Assembly: GCA_028700345.1 (NCBI GenBank)
Contig: JAQVSW010000003.1
Span: forward strand, 1-28,980
Direction of reading: 5' to 3'
DNA from: Candidatus Shapirobacteria bacterium
GTDB taxonomy: Bacteria > Patescibacteriota > Microgenomatia > UBA12405
DNA: 28,980 bases
The first letter of the stretch is position 1. Each line of letters begins with the position of its first letter. The notes under the pieces are model-generated. The model made no database searches. It saw nothing but the letters and a program-made list of their open reading frames with translations, and was not told where the DNA came from. This document shows, piece by piece, positions 1 to 8,686 of this stretch. The translations under genes and the position numbers were made by a program.

Positions 1-366
1 CTCCTCCAAAATCCTTTTCGCTGGCCACCTAATTCTCAGCTTAAAACCACGAGCGAGATTATTGATTCAATTTTAAAAAATTCAGGTAGTCAAGACTTTA
101 ATTTTGCCCTCCTGGCTAAGCAAAATTATGACCCACCATACCGCTATGTTTTATCCGAGAGACATGCTCCCGTTAAACTTCTCCAGGATAAAATAACCGA
201 GCAGCTCTTTGTCGTCTGTGAACCTTTTCAAATCGACTGTAATCCTATTAACAACCCTGAATGGAATGTTGCCGCCTTTGGCTGGGCCAAAATAGATAAG
301 GAGTGGGAAATAAATGGTATTAAAATATTTAAGCTATCTCACAATGAGTCCGGTAAAAGTAATTAA
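1..366 (+). CDS. C-terminal tail of a membrane glycosyltransferase (5' end outside window)
   Basis: Frame 1 is open from the first base to a TAA at 364-366, giving 121 residues with no membrane segment. The piece looks like the soluble extracytoplasmic tail that follows the last membrane helix in many GT39/ArnT-like proteins of CPR bacteria. It has a polar alpha/beta-type sequence, two cysteines about eight residues apart (near residues 77 and 85), and a final strand ending in KIFKL before a polar C-terminus. The start, all membrane helices and any catalytic residues lie upstream of the window, so the assignment rests on tail resemblance and on the neighbourhood of similar enzymes. The next gene begins inside its last 23 bases, so the two are probably co-transcribed and translationally coupled. 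Confidence 0.65.
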   Translation, partial: LLQNPFRWPPNSQLKTTSEIIDSILKNSGSQDFNFALLAKQNYDPPYRYVLSERHAPVKLLQDKITEQLFVVCEPFQIDCNPINNPEWNVAAFGWAKIDKEWEINGIKIFKLSHNESGKSN

Positions 367-1687
367 TTCAAGATTAATCTTAATCTCTATTCTTGTATTT
401 ATTACTTTATTTTTTCGAACTTACCATCTAAAAGATCGATATATTTTTGATTGGGACCAGGAAGACGATGCTAATAAAGTAATGGAAATGGTCAAAACAA
501 TGAAACCACGTTTGATTGGGCCTCGTGTTGCCAATGAATCAGGTTTTTTTGTCGGCCCTTTTCATTATTATTTTTTAACACCATTTTTTATTCTAACAAA
601 AGGAAATCCTTATTTTGGTGCTTATGCTACTGTTTTTGTCTCAATGATAACCACCATTGTCATGTATTTAATTTTTGAAAACATATTTAACTCAAATATT
701 GCTTTTATCTCCACCTTATTTTATGCTACATCCGCCAATATTACTTCTTGGAACGTAATTTATACACCGCTTCTTTCAATTCTTATCTTTTATCTTTGTT
801 ATCAATTATTAGTAATTGGTAAAAAAAAATTATTTCCTTTGTTAATTTTTCTATATTCTTTTAGCTTTACAACCCATTTAGTTCCCGCAGTTCTAATAAT
901 TCCTATAATTATTTCAATTATAATTTCCCGAATTAAACTTAATAAAAAACAAATAATATTATCTCTTATTTTACCTTTAATCCCACTTACACCTTTAATT
1001 ATATTTGATTTGAGGCATAATTTTATAAATATTTTAACCTTAAAAAACTTTATTCTTTCCCCCAAACAAGTATCAGAATATGTGCCCTTACTATTTTTAA
1101 GATCTTTTTGGCGTTCTATCAATTTTATATATTCCACCAATCCAATTCCTACTCTAGTGATACGGATCTTAATCATTTTAATTTCCCTTTTTGAAATATT
1201 TAGGACAAAAAACTCTAAGTTAAAACTATTATTTTTAGTTTGGATTTTAGCGCCCTTATTAATATTAAGCTTATATTCAGGCAACATACCTGAGTATTAT
1301 TATGGTACCTCATTAATTTTAATTCCCATATTTATCGCCTTATTTATAAATCGGTTAAAAAATAAAGCCTTCTTTTTACTGTTTATAACATTGATATTAG
1401 CCTTTCAATTAAGATACTTTTCTATCAGATTCTACGGAATAACTCTAAAAAATAAGTTAGATCTTACTAAGTATCTAGTTTTTCAGACTCAAGATAAAAT
1501 ATTTAATTTGTCCTATGATTTACCTCTTGGTTTGAATTCGGGTTTTGGATATTTATTCAAATACTTTGGCAAGGAACCTCAAAATATTCCCGAAGGTCAT
1601 TTATATTCCGTCTATTTAACTTCGGGTACTCCAAGTACTGGCCAAATAGTATATTCGAACAATGTCTTTGGTCTTGTTAGAAAATGA
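344..1687 (+). CDS. GT39/ArnT-like membrane glycosyltransferase (GT-C fold)
   Basis: The protein has 447 residues from the ATG at 344. An in-frame ATG at 314 would add ten residues and deepen the overlap with the upstream gene; 344 is preferred because the N-terminal helix starts soon after it. Helix 1 (about 10-24) is followed by an outward loop with an acidic cluster, DWDQEDDA at 36-43, where GT-C enzymes keep the catalytic Asp. Roughly ten further hydrophobic segments follow, then a short polar C-terminal tail from about residue 385. By analogy to PMT_2/ArnT families it should transfer a sugar from a polyprenyl-phosphate donor on the outer membrane face. Donor and acceptor cannot be read from the sequence. 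It overlaps the upstream gene by 23 nt, and 52 nt separate it from the next gene. Confidence 0.8.
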   Translation: MSPVKVINSRLILISILVFITLFFRTYHLKDRYIFDWDQEDDANKVMEMVKTMKPRLIGPRVANESGFFVGPFHYYFLTPFFILTKGNPYFGAYATVFVSMITTIVMYLIFENIFNSNIAFISTLFYATSANITSWNVIYTPLLSILIFYLCYQLLVIGKKKLFPLLIFLYSFSFTTHLVPAVLIIPIIISIIISRIKLNKKQIILSLILPLIPLTPLIIFDLRHNFINILTLKNFILSPKQVSEYVPLLFLRSFWRSINFIYSTNPIPTLVIRILIILISLFEIFRTKNSKLKLLFLVWILAPLLILSLYSGNIPEYYYGTSLILIPIFIALFINRLKNKAFFLLFITLILAFQLRYFSIRFYGITLKNKLDLTKYLVFQTQDKIFNLSYDLPLGLNSGFGYLFKYFGKEPQNIPEGHLYSVYLTSGTPSTGQIVYSNNVFGLVRK

Positions 1688-1739
1688 TATTGTTCTAATT
1701 CAGTTGTATTTTGGTATCATAAATTTAGATTTTTAAACT
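1688..1739 (+). promoter_or_regulatory. Candidate promoter in the longest wholly non-coding gap
   Basis: These 52 bases between two plus-strand genes form the longest gap with no coding or gene-remnant sequence in a window where nearly all genes overlap. A -10-like TATCAT lies at 1715-1720, 19 bases before the ATG at 1740, with a weak -35-like TTGTTC at 1690-1695 (spacer 19). No hairpin followed by a T-run and no convincing Shine-Dalgarno sequence were seen. In such AT-rich sequence these matches are weak. Confidence 0.25.
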
Positions 1740-2516
1740 ATGAACAAACATTCAATCTCAGTTATCATTCCCTGTTACAACGAAGAAAAGAATTTAAAAA
1801 GTGGGGTTTTAGATGAAGTCGCTTCATTTCTAAAACATTGTGATTTTAATTGGGAAGTAATCATTGCTAATGATGAGTCGACTGATAATAGTTTAAAAAT
1901 TGTTACTGATTTTGCCAAAAAACACGATAATTTTAGAGTTTTGGATTTGCCCCATGGTGGCAAACCCTCGGCTGTTTGGGGTGGCATCCAAAAAGCCAAA
2001 TATCCTTGGATTTTATTTACCGACATGGATCAATCGACACCTCTTAGAGAAATAACTAAATTACTGCCATTTACCAATACTTACGATGTGATCATCGGCT
2101 CTCGAGGTAAAAATCGTGAAGGAAACTCTCTCGTCAGAAAAATTATGGCTAGTATTTTTTTAACCTTTAGACGATTGATTCTTCTTCCCAATATTATCGA
2201 TACTCAGTGTGGTTTTAAAATGTTTAAAACTAATGCTGCAAAAGTTTTATTCCCCAATTTACAATTTTTCAAAGACAAATCAGATAAAAAAGGTTGGCGC
2301 GTTTCTGCCTTTGATGTTGAGCTCTTATTTATGGCTAAAAAGTGGGGATACAAAATCAAAGAAGTTGAGGTTAATTGGAAGAACGAAGATATTAGCGATA
2401 CCAAGGGTGATAATTCTTCTCGTTTTAAAAAAGAATCTCTCAATATGATTCAAGAAATAATTAGAGTCAAGAAAAATGATCTAAAAGGACTTTATGAAAA
2501 TAAATCTAAAAAATAG
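1740..2516 (+). CDS. Polyprenyl-phosphate sugar synthase, GT2 (DPM1/ALG5-like)
   Basis: This is a 258-residue GT-A enzyme. Visible hallmarks are the N-terminal strand SVIIPCYNEE (7-16), ANDESTDNS (43-51), the metal-binding DMDQ at 95-98, IGSRG at 119-123, DTQCGFKMF at 154-162 and FDVELLF at 191-197. The DTQCGFK and FDVE motifs are typical of dolichyl-phosphate glucose synthases (ALG5) and bacterial relatives. It probably transfers a hexose from a nucleotide sugar to undecaprenyl phosphate at the inner membrane face, making the donor used by GT-C enzymes. It has no C-terminal membrane helices, like soluble or peripheral members of the family. Its last 23 bases overlap the next GT39-like gene, a pairing that fits donor synthase plus user. 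The sugar (Glc, Man or other) cannot be decided by eye. Confidence 0.85.
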   Translation: MNKHSISVIIPCYNEEKNLKSGVLDEVASFLKHCDFNWEVIIANDESTDNSLKIVTDFAKKHDNFRVLDLPHGGKPSAVWGGIQKAKYPWILFTDMDQSTPLREITKLLPFTNTYDVIIGSRGKNREGNSLVRKIMASIFLTFRRLILLPNIIDTQCGFKMFKTNAAKVLFPNLQFFKDKSDKKGWRVSAFDVELLFMAKKWGYKIKEVEVNWKNEDISDTKGDNSSRFKKESLNMIQEIIRVKKNDLKGLYENKSKK

Positions 2517-3924
2517 TTTAATTCTTATAATTATTTGTGTTTTATTTCTTGTTTCTCGGATCTGGAATCTTAATTCATTACCTGTTTTTGGTGATGAGGC
2601 TATTTATATTCGCTGGGCTCAAATCATTAAAAGTGTTGATACTCTTCGTTTTATTCCCTTAACCGACGGTAAACAGCCTCTTTTTATGTGGTTTAATGCG
2701 ATTTCTCTTCGTTTTATTTCTGACCCCCTAATTTCCGGCCGTCTTATTTCTGTCTTTTCAGGGCTTGGTATTTTAATTACCTTATTTTTAATTAGTCATT
2801 CATTTCTACCTTCTTTGATCTATATATGTTTACCTTTTGCCTTCTTTTTTGATCGTTTAGCCACTGCTGATACCTTATTGTCATTTTTTGGTGTTTTCTC
2901 TTTATATTTATCTCTCAAGTTAGCTAAATTTCCTCGCTACGATTTATCAATGCTTTTAGGTGTGGTTCTGGGATTAGCCTGGTTAACCAAATCTCCAGCT
3001 ATCTATTTTATTGTTTTAAGTCTTCTCACTTTTATTATCTATAATCCCAATAATATTAAAAAATTATATTTCCCCTTTCTTTCTGTTTTTATTGCTTTTA
3101 TTATTTACAATCTTCTACGCCTTGGTCCCGCTTTCGCCCAAATAGCTCTTAGAAATAAAGATTATATTTGGCCACTGACTGAAGTTTTAAAACACCCCCT
3201 TGATCCTCTAATTCCCCATCTTAACGATACTTTATCTATCTATAAATTTTATTTATCCATTCCACTATTACTCTCTCCACTGCTTTATTTTCTTTTTAAG
3301 AAAAAAATAAAGTTCAATTCTCTATTCTTTATTTACTCTACTTGGTATATTTTACCTTTAATTGCCAATACTGCTTTAGCCAAAGTTTTTACGGCCCGCT
3401 ATATTCTCTTTACCCTACCACCATTAATTCTTATTTTTTCTCACATTTTACAACCACTTTTTAATAAAAAAAATTTTTACATTCTATTGATATTATTTAT
3501 CCCAAATTTATGGCATATTTATCAAATTAGTTTTTATCCCTATAATTTGAAACTTCCCTCAACTGACACTGGCTACATAGTTGATTGGACTTCGGGCTGG
3601 GGGATTAAGGAAGCTTCGGAGTATCTTATTTCCCGTTCTAAAGAGGCTAATGTCATCGTCGGTACTGAAGGCGCTTTTGGCACCCTCCCAGATGGTCTTC
3701 AAATCTATACCAACGATATTCCGCAACTTACTGTCTTTGGTGTCGGTATCAACATAGAGCAGATCCCTGACAAATTAATTGATGCCAAAAATTTCGGCGA
3801 TGAAGTCTATTTGCTTTTTAATTCTTCTCGTTTAAAACTAAGCAGTGCTGATATTTCTACCTTAACTTTAGTAAAAAGTATCTTAAAGCCTGATGGTGAT
3901 GCTCTACTTCTATATCGCTTATAA
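2494..3924 (+). CDS. GT39/PMT_2-like membrane glycosyltransferase
   Basis: The protein has 476 residues. Helix 1 (about 7-21) is followed by R22 and the loop motif GDEA with D34-E35, the expected catalytic acidic pair of GT-C enzymes. DGKQPLFMW (58-66) is the conserved substrate-side motif of PMT_2 proteins, where DxxPL or HPP is usual. About ten membrane segments follow, then an extracytoplasmic tail from about residue 345 containing DWTSGWGIKEA and a predicted alpha/beta domain. It should use a polyprenyl-phosphate sugar, perhaps that made by the gene it overlaps by 23 nt. The acceptor is unknown. It is one of the clearest canonical GT39 members in the window. Confidence 0.87.
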   Translation: MKINLKNSLILIIICVLFLVSRIWNLNSLPVFGDEAIYIRWAQIIKSVDTLRFIPLTDGKQPLFMWFNAISLRFISDPLISGRLISVFSGLGILITLFLISHSFLPSLIYICLPFAFFFDRLATADTLLSFFGVFSLYLSLKLAKFPRYDLSMLLGVVLGLAWLTKSPAIYFIVLSLLTFIIYNPNNIKKLYFPFLSVFIAFIIYNLLRLGPAFAQIALRNKDYIWPLTEVLKHPLDPLIPHLNDTLSIYKFYLSIPLLLSPLLYFLFKKKIKFNSLFFIYSTWYILPLIANTALAKVFTARYILFTLPPLILIFSHILQPLFNKKNFYILLILFIPNLWHIYQISFYPYNLKLPSTDTGYIVDWTSGWGIKEASEYLISRSKEANVIVGTEGAFGTLPDGLQIYTNDIPQLTVFGVGINIEQIPDKLIDAKNFGDEVYLLFNSSRLKLSSADISTLTLVKSILKPDGDALLLYRL

Positions 3925-3950
3925 GTGTCCTTTCATAGTAAAATAAAAAC

Positions 3951-5669
3951 ATGCTAGCCAAGCTATTACATTATCGCTTTTTTTGGCCGATATTACTTTT
4001 AATTTTAATTATCCCCACCTTTTCTTTTTTAGTCAGACCTGGACTTTATTGGAACATGCATGACGACATGCAAATGGTTCGCCAACTAGAAATGGAAAAA
4101 TGCCTAAAAGATGGCCAAATTCCTTGTCGCTGGACTCCTGATTTAGGTTTTGGTTATGGCTATCCGCTTTTTAACTTCTATCCACCCCTACCTTATCTAG
4201 CTGGACAAATATTTAGAAGCTTTGGATTTTCTTTCGTCGCCACTGTCAAACTTTCTGCAATTTTGCTAATTACTCTCTCCTCTCTGGCCATGTATCTTTT
4301 GGCCTCGAGTCTAACTGGTCCTATTGGTGGTTTTTTAGCTGGTCTTTTTTATACTTATGCCCCATATCATGCTGTCAATATTTTTGTCAGAGGCGCTTTT
4401 AATGAAGCATGGTCGGCTCTATTTTTCCCCCTAATTTTTTATTTCTCTAAAAAACTTCTAACTAGTCATCTAAAAACTATTTATCTATTTCTCTTATCCC
4501 TCTCCTGGGCTGGTCTGTTACTTTCCCACAATCCTATGGCCCTCACCTTTGCCATATTTTTTGCGCCTTGGTGCCTTTATTGGTACTGGCCATCCTTAGA
4601 GAAAAAAGATTTCAAACCTTTTATTAAACTTTTAATTGCCGGTTTTATGGCCTTATTTCTTTCTGCTTTTTATACCCTTCCTGTTTTATTTGAAACCAAG
4701 TTAGTTCAGATAGAATCCATGTTTCAAAATTATTATCATTATTCTGTTCATTTTTTGTCCTTTCGACAGCTATTTTTAAGTAATTTCTGGGGAGATGGAC
4801 CCTCAGTTTGGATGGATCCTGATGGAATGTCTTTTTCTATTGGCACTCTTTATTGGATATTACCTTTATTTATTTTTGTCTATTACTTATATACATTTAA
4901 TAAAAAAAGAAATTCTAAATATTTACTTCCGCTTCTAATAATTGCTCTTTCTTTTTTAGCAGTCATTATGACTCATGAAAGATTTTCCTTCCTCTGGCTT
5001 CTTTTAAAACCGATCCAAAAAATTCAATTTCCTTGGCGCTTTTTAAATCACACCCTCTTTTTTAGTTCCCTCTCCCTTGCCTATCTACCTAAAATACTAA
5101 ATAAAATTTATCCGAAAATTATTTATATTATTTTGCCAATTTTGAGTCTAACAGTTGTACTCCTAAACTATAAATATTTTTTTCCCATATCTTATGGCCC
5201 AATCACAGACGAGCAAAAATTTTCAGGCCTAGCTTGGACTAATCAAATTACCTCAGGAATTTACGATTATTTACCCAAAACCGCTTCCACTGCCGCCAAA
5301 TCTAAAGCCGCTGAAATTATCGATAAGGTCGAGCCAGAAAATACTGAATACCAGCTCCTAGGTTGGCAAAAGGGGACTGACTGGTGGCTTTTTAATCTCC
5401 AAAACGAAACATCAGCTAAATTTACTTTAGCCTCATTATATTTTCCTAATTTTAAACTTTTGGATAATCAACAGGATTTAAAATATGAGGTTGAGCCAGA
5501 GCTTGGTCGCATTACTATTAATCTTGATTCAGGCTATCACCAAATTTATTTAAAATTTTACAATACTCCAGTCAGAACAATAAGTAATTATCTTTCCCTT
5601 TTTGCCTGGATATTTACGATAGTATTTTTTATTTCTAAACTATGGAAAATCAAGAAGTTCAAAAAATAA
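3951..5669 (+). CDS. PTPS_related (PF10131-type) polytopic membrane protein, probable GT-C
   Basis: The protein has 572 residues, with a first helix at about 10-28 and then HDD at 37-39 in the first outer loop. The conserved stretch that follows includes CLKDGQIPCRW, FGYGYPLFNFYPPLPY, then FVRGAFNEAW and LLSHNPMAL. These match the family named '6-pyruvoyl-tetrahydropterin synthase related'. That name is misleading, since nothing here resembles PTPS; the family is a membrane family with YfhO/GT-C character. A soluble beta-rich tail from about 420 to 545 and a last helix end the protein. A paralogue begins at 28367. The preceding gap is only 26 nt, and the next gene (flippase) starts 28 nt inside this one. 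The acceptor and whether it is catalytic are unknown; the acidic loop argues for catalysis. Confidence 0.8.
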   Translation: MLAKLLHYRFFWPILLLILIIPTFSFLVRPGLYWNMHDDMQMVRQLEMEKCLKDGQIPCRWTPDLGFGYGYPLFNFYPPLPYLAGQIFRSFGFSFVATVKLSAILLITLSSLAMYLLASSLTGPIGGFLAGLFYTYAPYHAVNIFVRGAFNEAWSALFFPLIFYFSKKLLTSHLKTIYLFLLSLSWAGLLLSHNPMALTFAIFFAPWCLYWYWPSLEKKDFKPFIKLLIAGFMALFLSAFYTLPVLFETKLVQIESMFQNYYHYSVHFLSFRQLFLSNFWGDGPSVWMDPDGMSFSIGTLYWILPLFIFVYYLYTFNKKRNSKYLLPLLIIALSFLAVIMTHERFSFLWLLLKPIQKIQFPWRFLNHTLFFSSLSLAYLPKILNKIYPKIIYIILPILSLTVVLLNYKYFFPISYGPITDEQKFSGLAWTNQITSGIYDYLPKTASTAAKSKAAEIIDKVEPENTEYQLLGWQKGTDWWLFNLQNETSAKFTLASLYFPNFKLLDNQQDLKYEVEPELGRITINLDSGYHQIYLKFYNTPVRTISNYLSLFAWIFTIVFFISKLWKIKKFKK

Positions 5670-7090
5670 AATCTCAGACAACCACAAACATTATTTTTTT
5701 GACTCTGAGAAATTTTGGCATTCAAGCTATTTCGACTCTTGGCTTTTTTATCTTAACCATCCTTTTGGGTACGGGAGAAGTTGGGCTTTTTGCCATTGTT
5801 GCCGAATCTATAGGCATTTTAGGTTATTTTTCTGATGTTGGTCTGGCCTCTGCCCTGATTCAGCAAAAAGAAGAGCCAGATATTCTCTCTCTTAGAACTA
5901 CTTTTACAGTTCAGCAAATATTAGTAATTCTATGCCTTATCGCCGTGGCTATCTTTTATCCAGGTCTTAGTCAAAGTAAAAATTATGGCTCGCGGGAAAT
6001 GTGGATTATGCTTTCACTTTGTTTTTCTTTTGCTGTCGCTTCGCTTAAAACTATTCCTTCCGTAAAACTTGAGCGCCATCTAAACTTTAAATTAATTTCC
6101 ACCATCGATATTATTGAAAATGCTATTTTTTACCTTATCGCTGTTATTTTTGCCTTTTTAGGCTATGGTGTTTACTCTTATGCCATTGCCACCTTTATTA
6201 AAAGTACTATTGGTTTAATTTTAATTTATTCATATTCATCCTGGCCAATCGGATTTGCCTTTTCTCCCAAAATTGCTAAAAAATTATTTTCTTTTGGCAT
6301 TCCCTTTCAATTAAATTCTCTTATTTCTATGGCCAAAGATCGCTTCTCAAATTTGTTTGTCGCCGGTATTCTAGGTCGTGAGTCTTTTGGCATTTTGTCC
6401 TGGGCTCAAAAAGGACCCCGTATTCCTTTGAGCTTTATGGACGCCATTATGAGAGTAACCTTTCCCACTTTTTCTCGTCTTCAAGACGAAAAAGAGTATT
6501 TAAAAAAATCTTTAGAAAAAAGTACCTTTTTTATCGCCTTTATTGTCTTTCCAGCTCTGGTTGGTATTTGCTTAATCGCTCCTGACTTTATTAATCTTAT
6601 TCCAAAATATAGTAAATGGACTCCAGCTATCATGCCTCTTTATTTTTACGCGATTTCTTATGCCATTGCCTCAGTCACCACCCCTATTACTAACGCCTTT
6701 AATGCCACTGGTAGAATTAAAACTACCACTAAATTAATGGTTATGTGGACAATTTTAACCTGGATATTTTTCCCCATTCTCAGCCTTAAGTTTGGCTACC
6801 TTGGCACTTCCATTGCCGCTTTAATTGTTGGTCTTTCCTCTTTTGTTGTTTGGCATTTGGCGTTTAAATATTTTAAGGTAAATATATTTAAAACTATTCT
6901 CCATCCTCTAATCGCTTCACTACTCATGCTATTTTTACTCCTACCCCTTTCGATCTTATCTCTAAGTCCACTTTTTTTAATTCTATTTAAAGTAATCATC
7001 GCCATAATTATTTACGCACTTTATCAATTTATATTTAATCGAGTCGAACTTCTATGGTTTTACCAGCAGTTTCTTCAAAGAAAAAAATAG
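5642..7090 (+). CDS. Wzx-type oligosaccharide flippase (MOP superfamily)
   Basis: This is a 482-residue protein with about 12-14 hydrophobic segments and almost no soluble domain, the size usual for Wzx/COG2244 proteins. The N-terminal region has the family pattern: a short polar start, then a helix leading to LGTGEVGLFAI (43-53), FSDVGLASALIQ (63-74) and a short turn. A second such unit begins near residue 210 (FSFGIPFQLNSLISMAKDR), as expected for the internal pseudo-repeat of MOP transporters. It should flip a polyprenyl-diphosphate-linked oligosaccharide to the outer leaflet. It is the only exporter seen, which makes it the likely transporter for products of the cytoplasmic GT2 and GT4 enzymes downstream. 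It overlaps the previous gene by 28 nt and the next by 37 nt. Confidence 0.9.
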   Translation: MENQEVQKIKSQTTTNIIFLTLRNFGIQAISTLGFFILTILLGTGEVGLFAIVAESIGILGYFSDVGLASALIQQKEEPDILSLRTTFTVQQILVILCLIAVAIFYPGLSQSKNYGSREMWIMLSLCFSFAVASLKTIPSVKLERHLNFKLISTIDIIENAIFYLIAVIFAFLGYGVYSYAIATFIKSTIGLILIYSYSSWPIGFAFSPKIAKKLFSFGIPFQLNSLISMAKDRFSNLFVAGILGRESFGILSWAQKGPRIPLSFMDAIMRVTFPTFSRLQDEKEYLKKSLEKSTFFIAFIVFPALVGICLIAPDFINLIPKYSKWTPAIMPLYFYAISYAIASVTTPITNAFNATGRIKTTTKLMVMWTILTWIFFPILSLKFGYLGTSIAALIVGLSSFVVWHLAFKYFKVNIFKTILHPLIASLLMLFLLLPLSILSLSPLFLILFKVIIAIIIYALYQFIFNRVELLWFYQQFLQRKK

Positions 7091-8673
7091 TATTTATTGT
7101 TGTCTTTTTATTCTGCCTATTTATTCAGGTGATTCCTGTTGTTCGAAGTGGTCTTTTATATAAGTATGGGATTGGTTTTTGGGGCCCAAATGGTCATGAT
7201 GCTATTTGGCATTTAAGCCTAATTAATCATATTAAAAATCCTTTAAAGATAGACATGCCCATCTTTGCCGGTGAAATTCTAAAAAATTACCATCCTTTTT
7301 TTGATATTTTAATTACTTTTCTTTCAAAAATAACTTTTATCGATTCATCTCTTTGGCTCTTTCAGTTATTTCCTGTAATATCAGCCTCATTGTTTTTATA
7401 TTTTTCCTTTAAACTTGGCCAAAAACTCAGTGGTAAATTTTCAGGTGGCTTAATATTGATGCTCTTAAATTCAATCAATAATTCCTTTGGGTGGATTGTT
7501 ACCTTATTTCGCTCCACTTCCTTTAATGGAGAATCGCTTTTTTGGACGATGCAATCTCCCAGCAACCAATTAAACCCTCCCTACATGCTTTCAATATTGC
7601 TAATTTTAATATTAATTTATCTATTAACTTCAAAAAATCCCAAGAAAATTTATTTATTTTTTCTCCTTATCTTTTTGCCCATTATTAAAGTTTATTCCGC
7701 CGTTCCCGCTTTTATAATATTTTTATTTTTTATTTTGAAAAACAAAAAATATCTAACTACTTTTATCATTTCTCTATTTATTGCCACTATTTTATTTTTT
7801 CAATACAACTCCTCATCCTCTTCGTTGATAAAATTCCAGCCTTTCTGGTTTACGAATTCCATGATTGAATCCATTGATCGTTTTTACTGGCCGCAGCTTG
7901 TCACCTTTTTACATTCTCAAAATATTATCAAATTAGTTATCGGGGAAATTATTGCCATAAGCATTTTCATAATCGGCAATTTTGCCTTTAGACTTCTGGC
8001 TATAAAGGAAATTTATAAAAATAAAAGTATTTTAATTTCTATTTTAATTTGCTTTTTAATTCCCCTACTTTTTATTCAAAAGGGGACTAGTTGGAACACA
8101 ATTCAATTTTTATACTATGCTCTATTTTTAGCCAATATACCTCTATCTATTTATTTATCCAAACATCATAAACTAGCCTATTTAATCCTCATTCTTAATC
8201 TATTTCCCCTAATTGGTTCACTTCCAAATTTTACGGGTAAAATCCCTCCTACCGCTATTTCAAAAGCAGAATTAGAAGCTTTAAATTTTCTAAAATCAAA
8301 GCCTCTGGGTATTGTCTTGACCCACCCCCACGATGCCTATCTTCGAAAGTCTTTTCCTACAACCCCAGTTCCAATTTACAGTTATGAAACTACCTCCTAT
8401 GTTTCTGCTTATAGTCGACAACAAACATATCTTGAAGATGAAATGAATTTAGAAAACTCTGGATTTGATTGGCGCTCTCGTCGTCAAGATTCAGAAAACT
8501 TTTTTTCTCAAAAAAATATTTACGCTGATAGAGGGTTTTTAGTAAATAATCAAATTGATTATATCTATCTACCAAAAGTATTTCTCAATCAAAATCCCTC
8601 CCTCTCTCTTGATTTATCGATTAAAAATATTTTTGAAAATTCTGAAATAATTATTTATCAGGTCAATAGATGA
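7054..8673 (+). CDS. Large membrane protein, probable GT-C glycosyltransferase of unassigned family
   Basis: The protein has 539 residues. The ATG at 7054 is the only good start, placing 37 nt in the flippase gene. Helix 1 (about 11-30) leads to an outer loop with GHDAIWH (47-53), in the position of the GT-C acidic motif but with one Asp rather than Asp-Glu. NYHPFFDI then follows at about 80-87. Around ten further helices occur, then a soluble tail from about 410 with THPHDAYL, TSYVSAYSRQQTYLEDEMN and a terminal strand. Tails with a 'YVSAYS...LEDEMN' pattern occur in CPR membrane glycosyltransferase-like proteins (from memory, not searched). It resembles neither canonical PMT_2 nor YfhO closely enough for a firm family call. 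The next gene starts 13 nt downstream, after a -10-like TAAACT at 8674-8679. Confidence 0.6.
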   Translation: MVLPAVSSKKKIVFIVVFLFCLFIQVIPVVRSGLLYKYGIGFWGPNGHDAIWHLSLINHIKNPLKIDMPIFAGEILKNYHPFFDILITFLSKITFIDSSLWLFQLFPVISASLFLYFSFKLGQKLSGKFSGGLILMLLNSINNSFGWIVTLFRSTSFNGESLFWTMQSPSNQLNPPYMLSILLILILIYLLTSKNPKKIYLFFLLIFLPIIKVYSAVPAFIIFLFFILKNKKYLTTFIISLFIATILFFQYNSSSSSLIKFQPFWFTNSMIESIDRFYWPQLVTFLHSQNIIKLVIGEIIAISIFIIGNFAFRLLAIKEIYKNKSILISILICFLIPLLFIQKGTSWNTIQFLYYALFLANIPLSIYLSKHHKLAYLILILNLFPLIGSLPNFTGKIPPTAISKAELEALNFLKSKPLGIVLTHPHDAYLRKSFPTTPVPIYSYETTSYVSAYSRQQTYLEDEMNLENSGFDWRSRRQDSENFFSQKNIYADRGFLVNNQIDYIYLPKVFLNQNPSLSLDLSIKNIFENSEIIIYQVNR

Positions 8674-8686
8674 TAAACTAATACAT

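Noticed and set aside
802..1287. 161-codon minus-strand open frame opposite the first GT39-like gene
   Set aside because: It is the antisense of a well-supported membrane protein and its sequence shows no family motif; AT-rich membrane genes often leave open antisense frames.
3951..5669. Pterin biosynthesis role suggested by the PTPS_related family name
   Set aside because: The protein is a polytopic membrane protein with no PTPS zinc-binding histidines or fold features; the name is historical.
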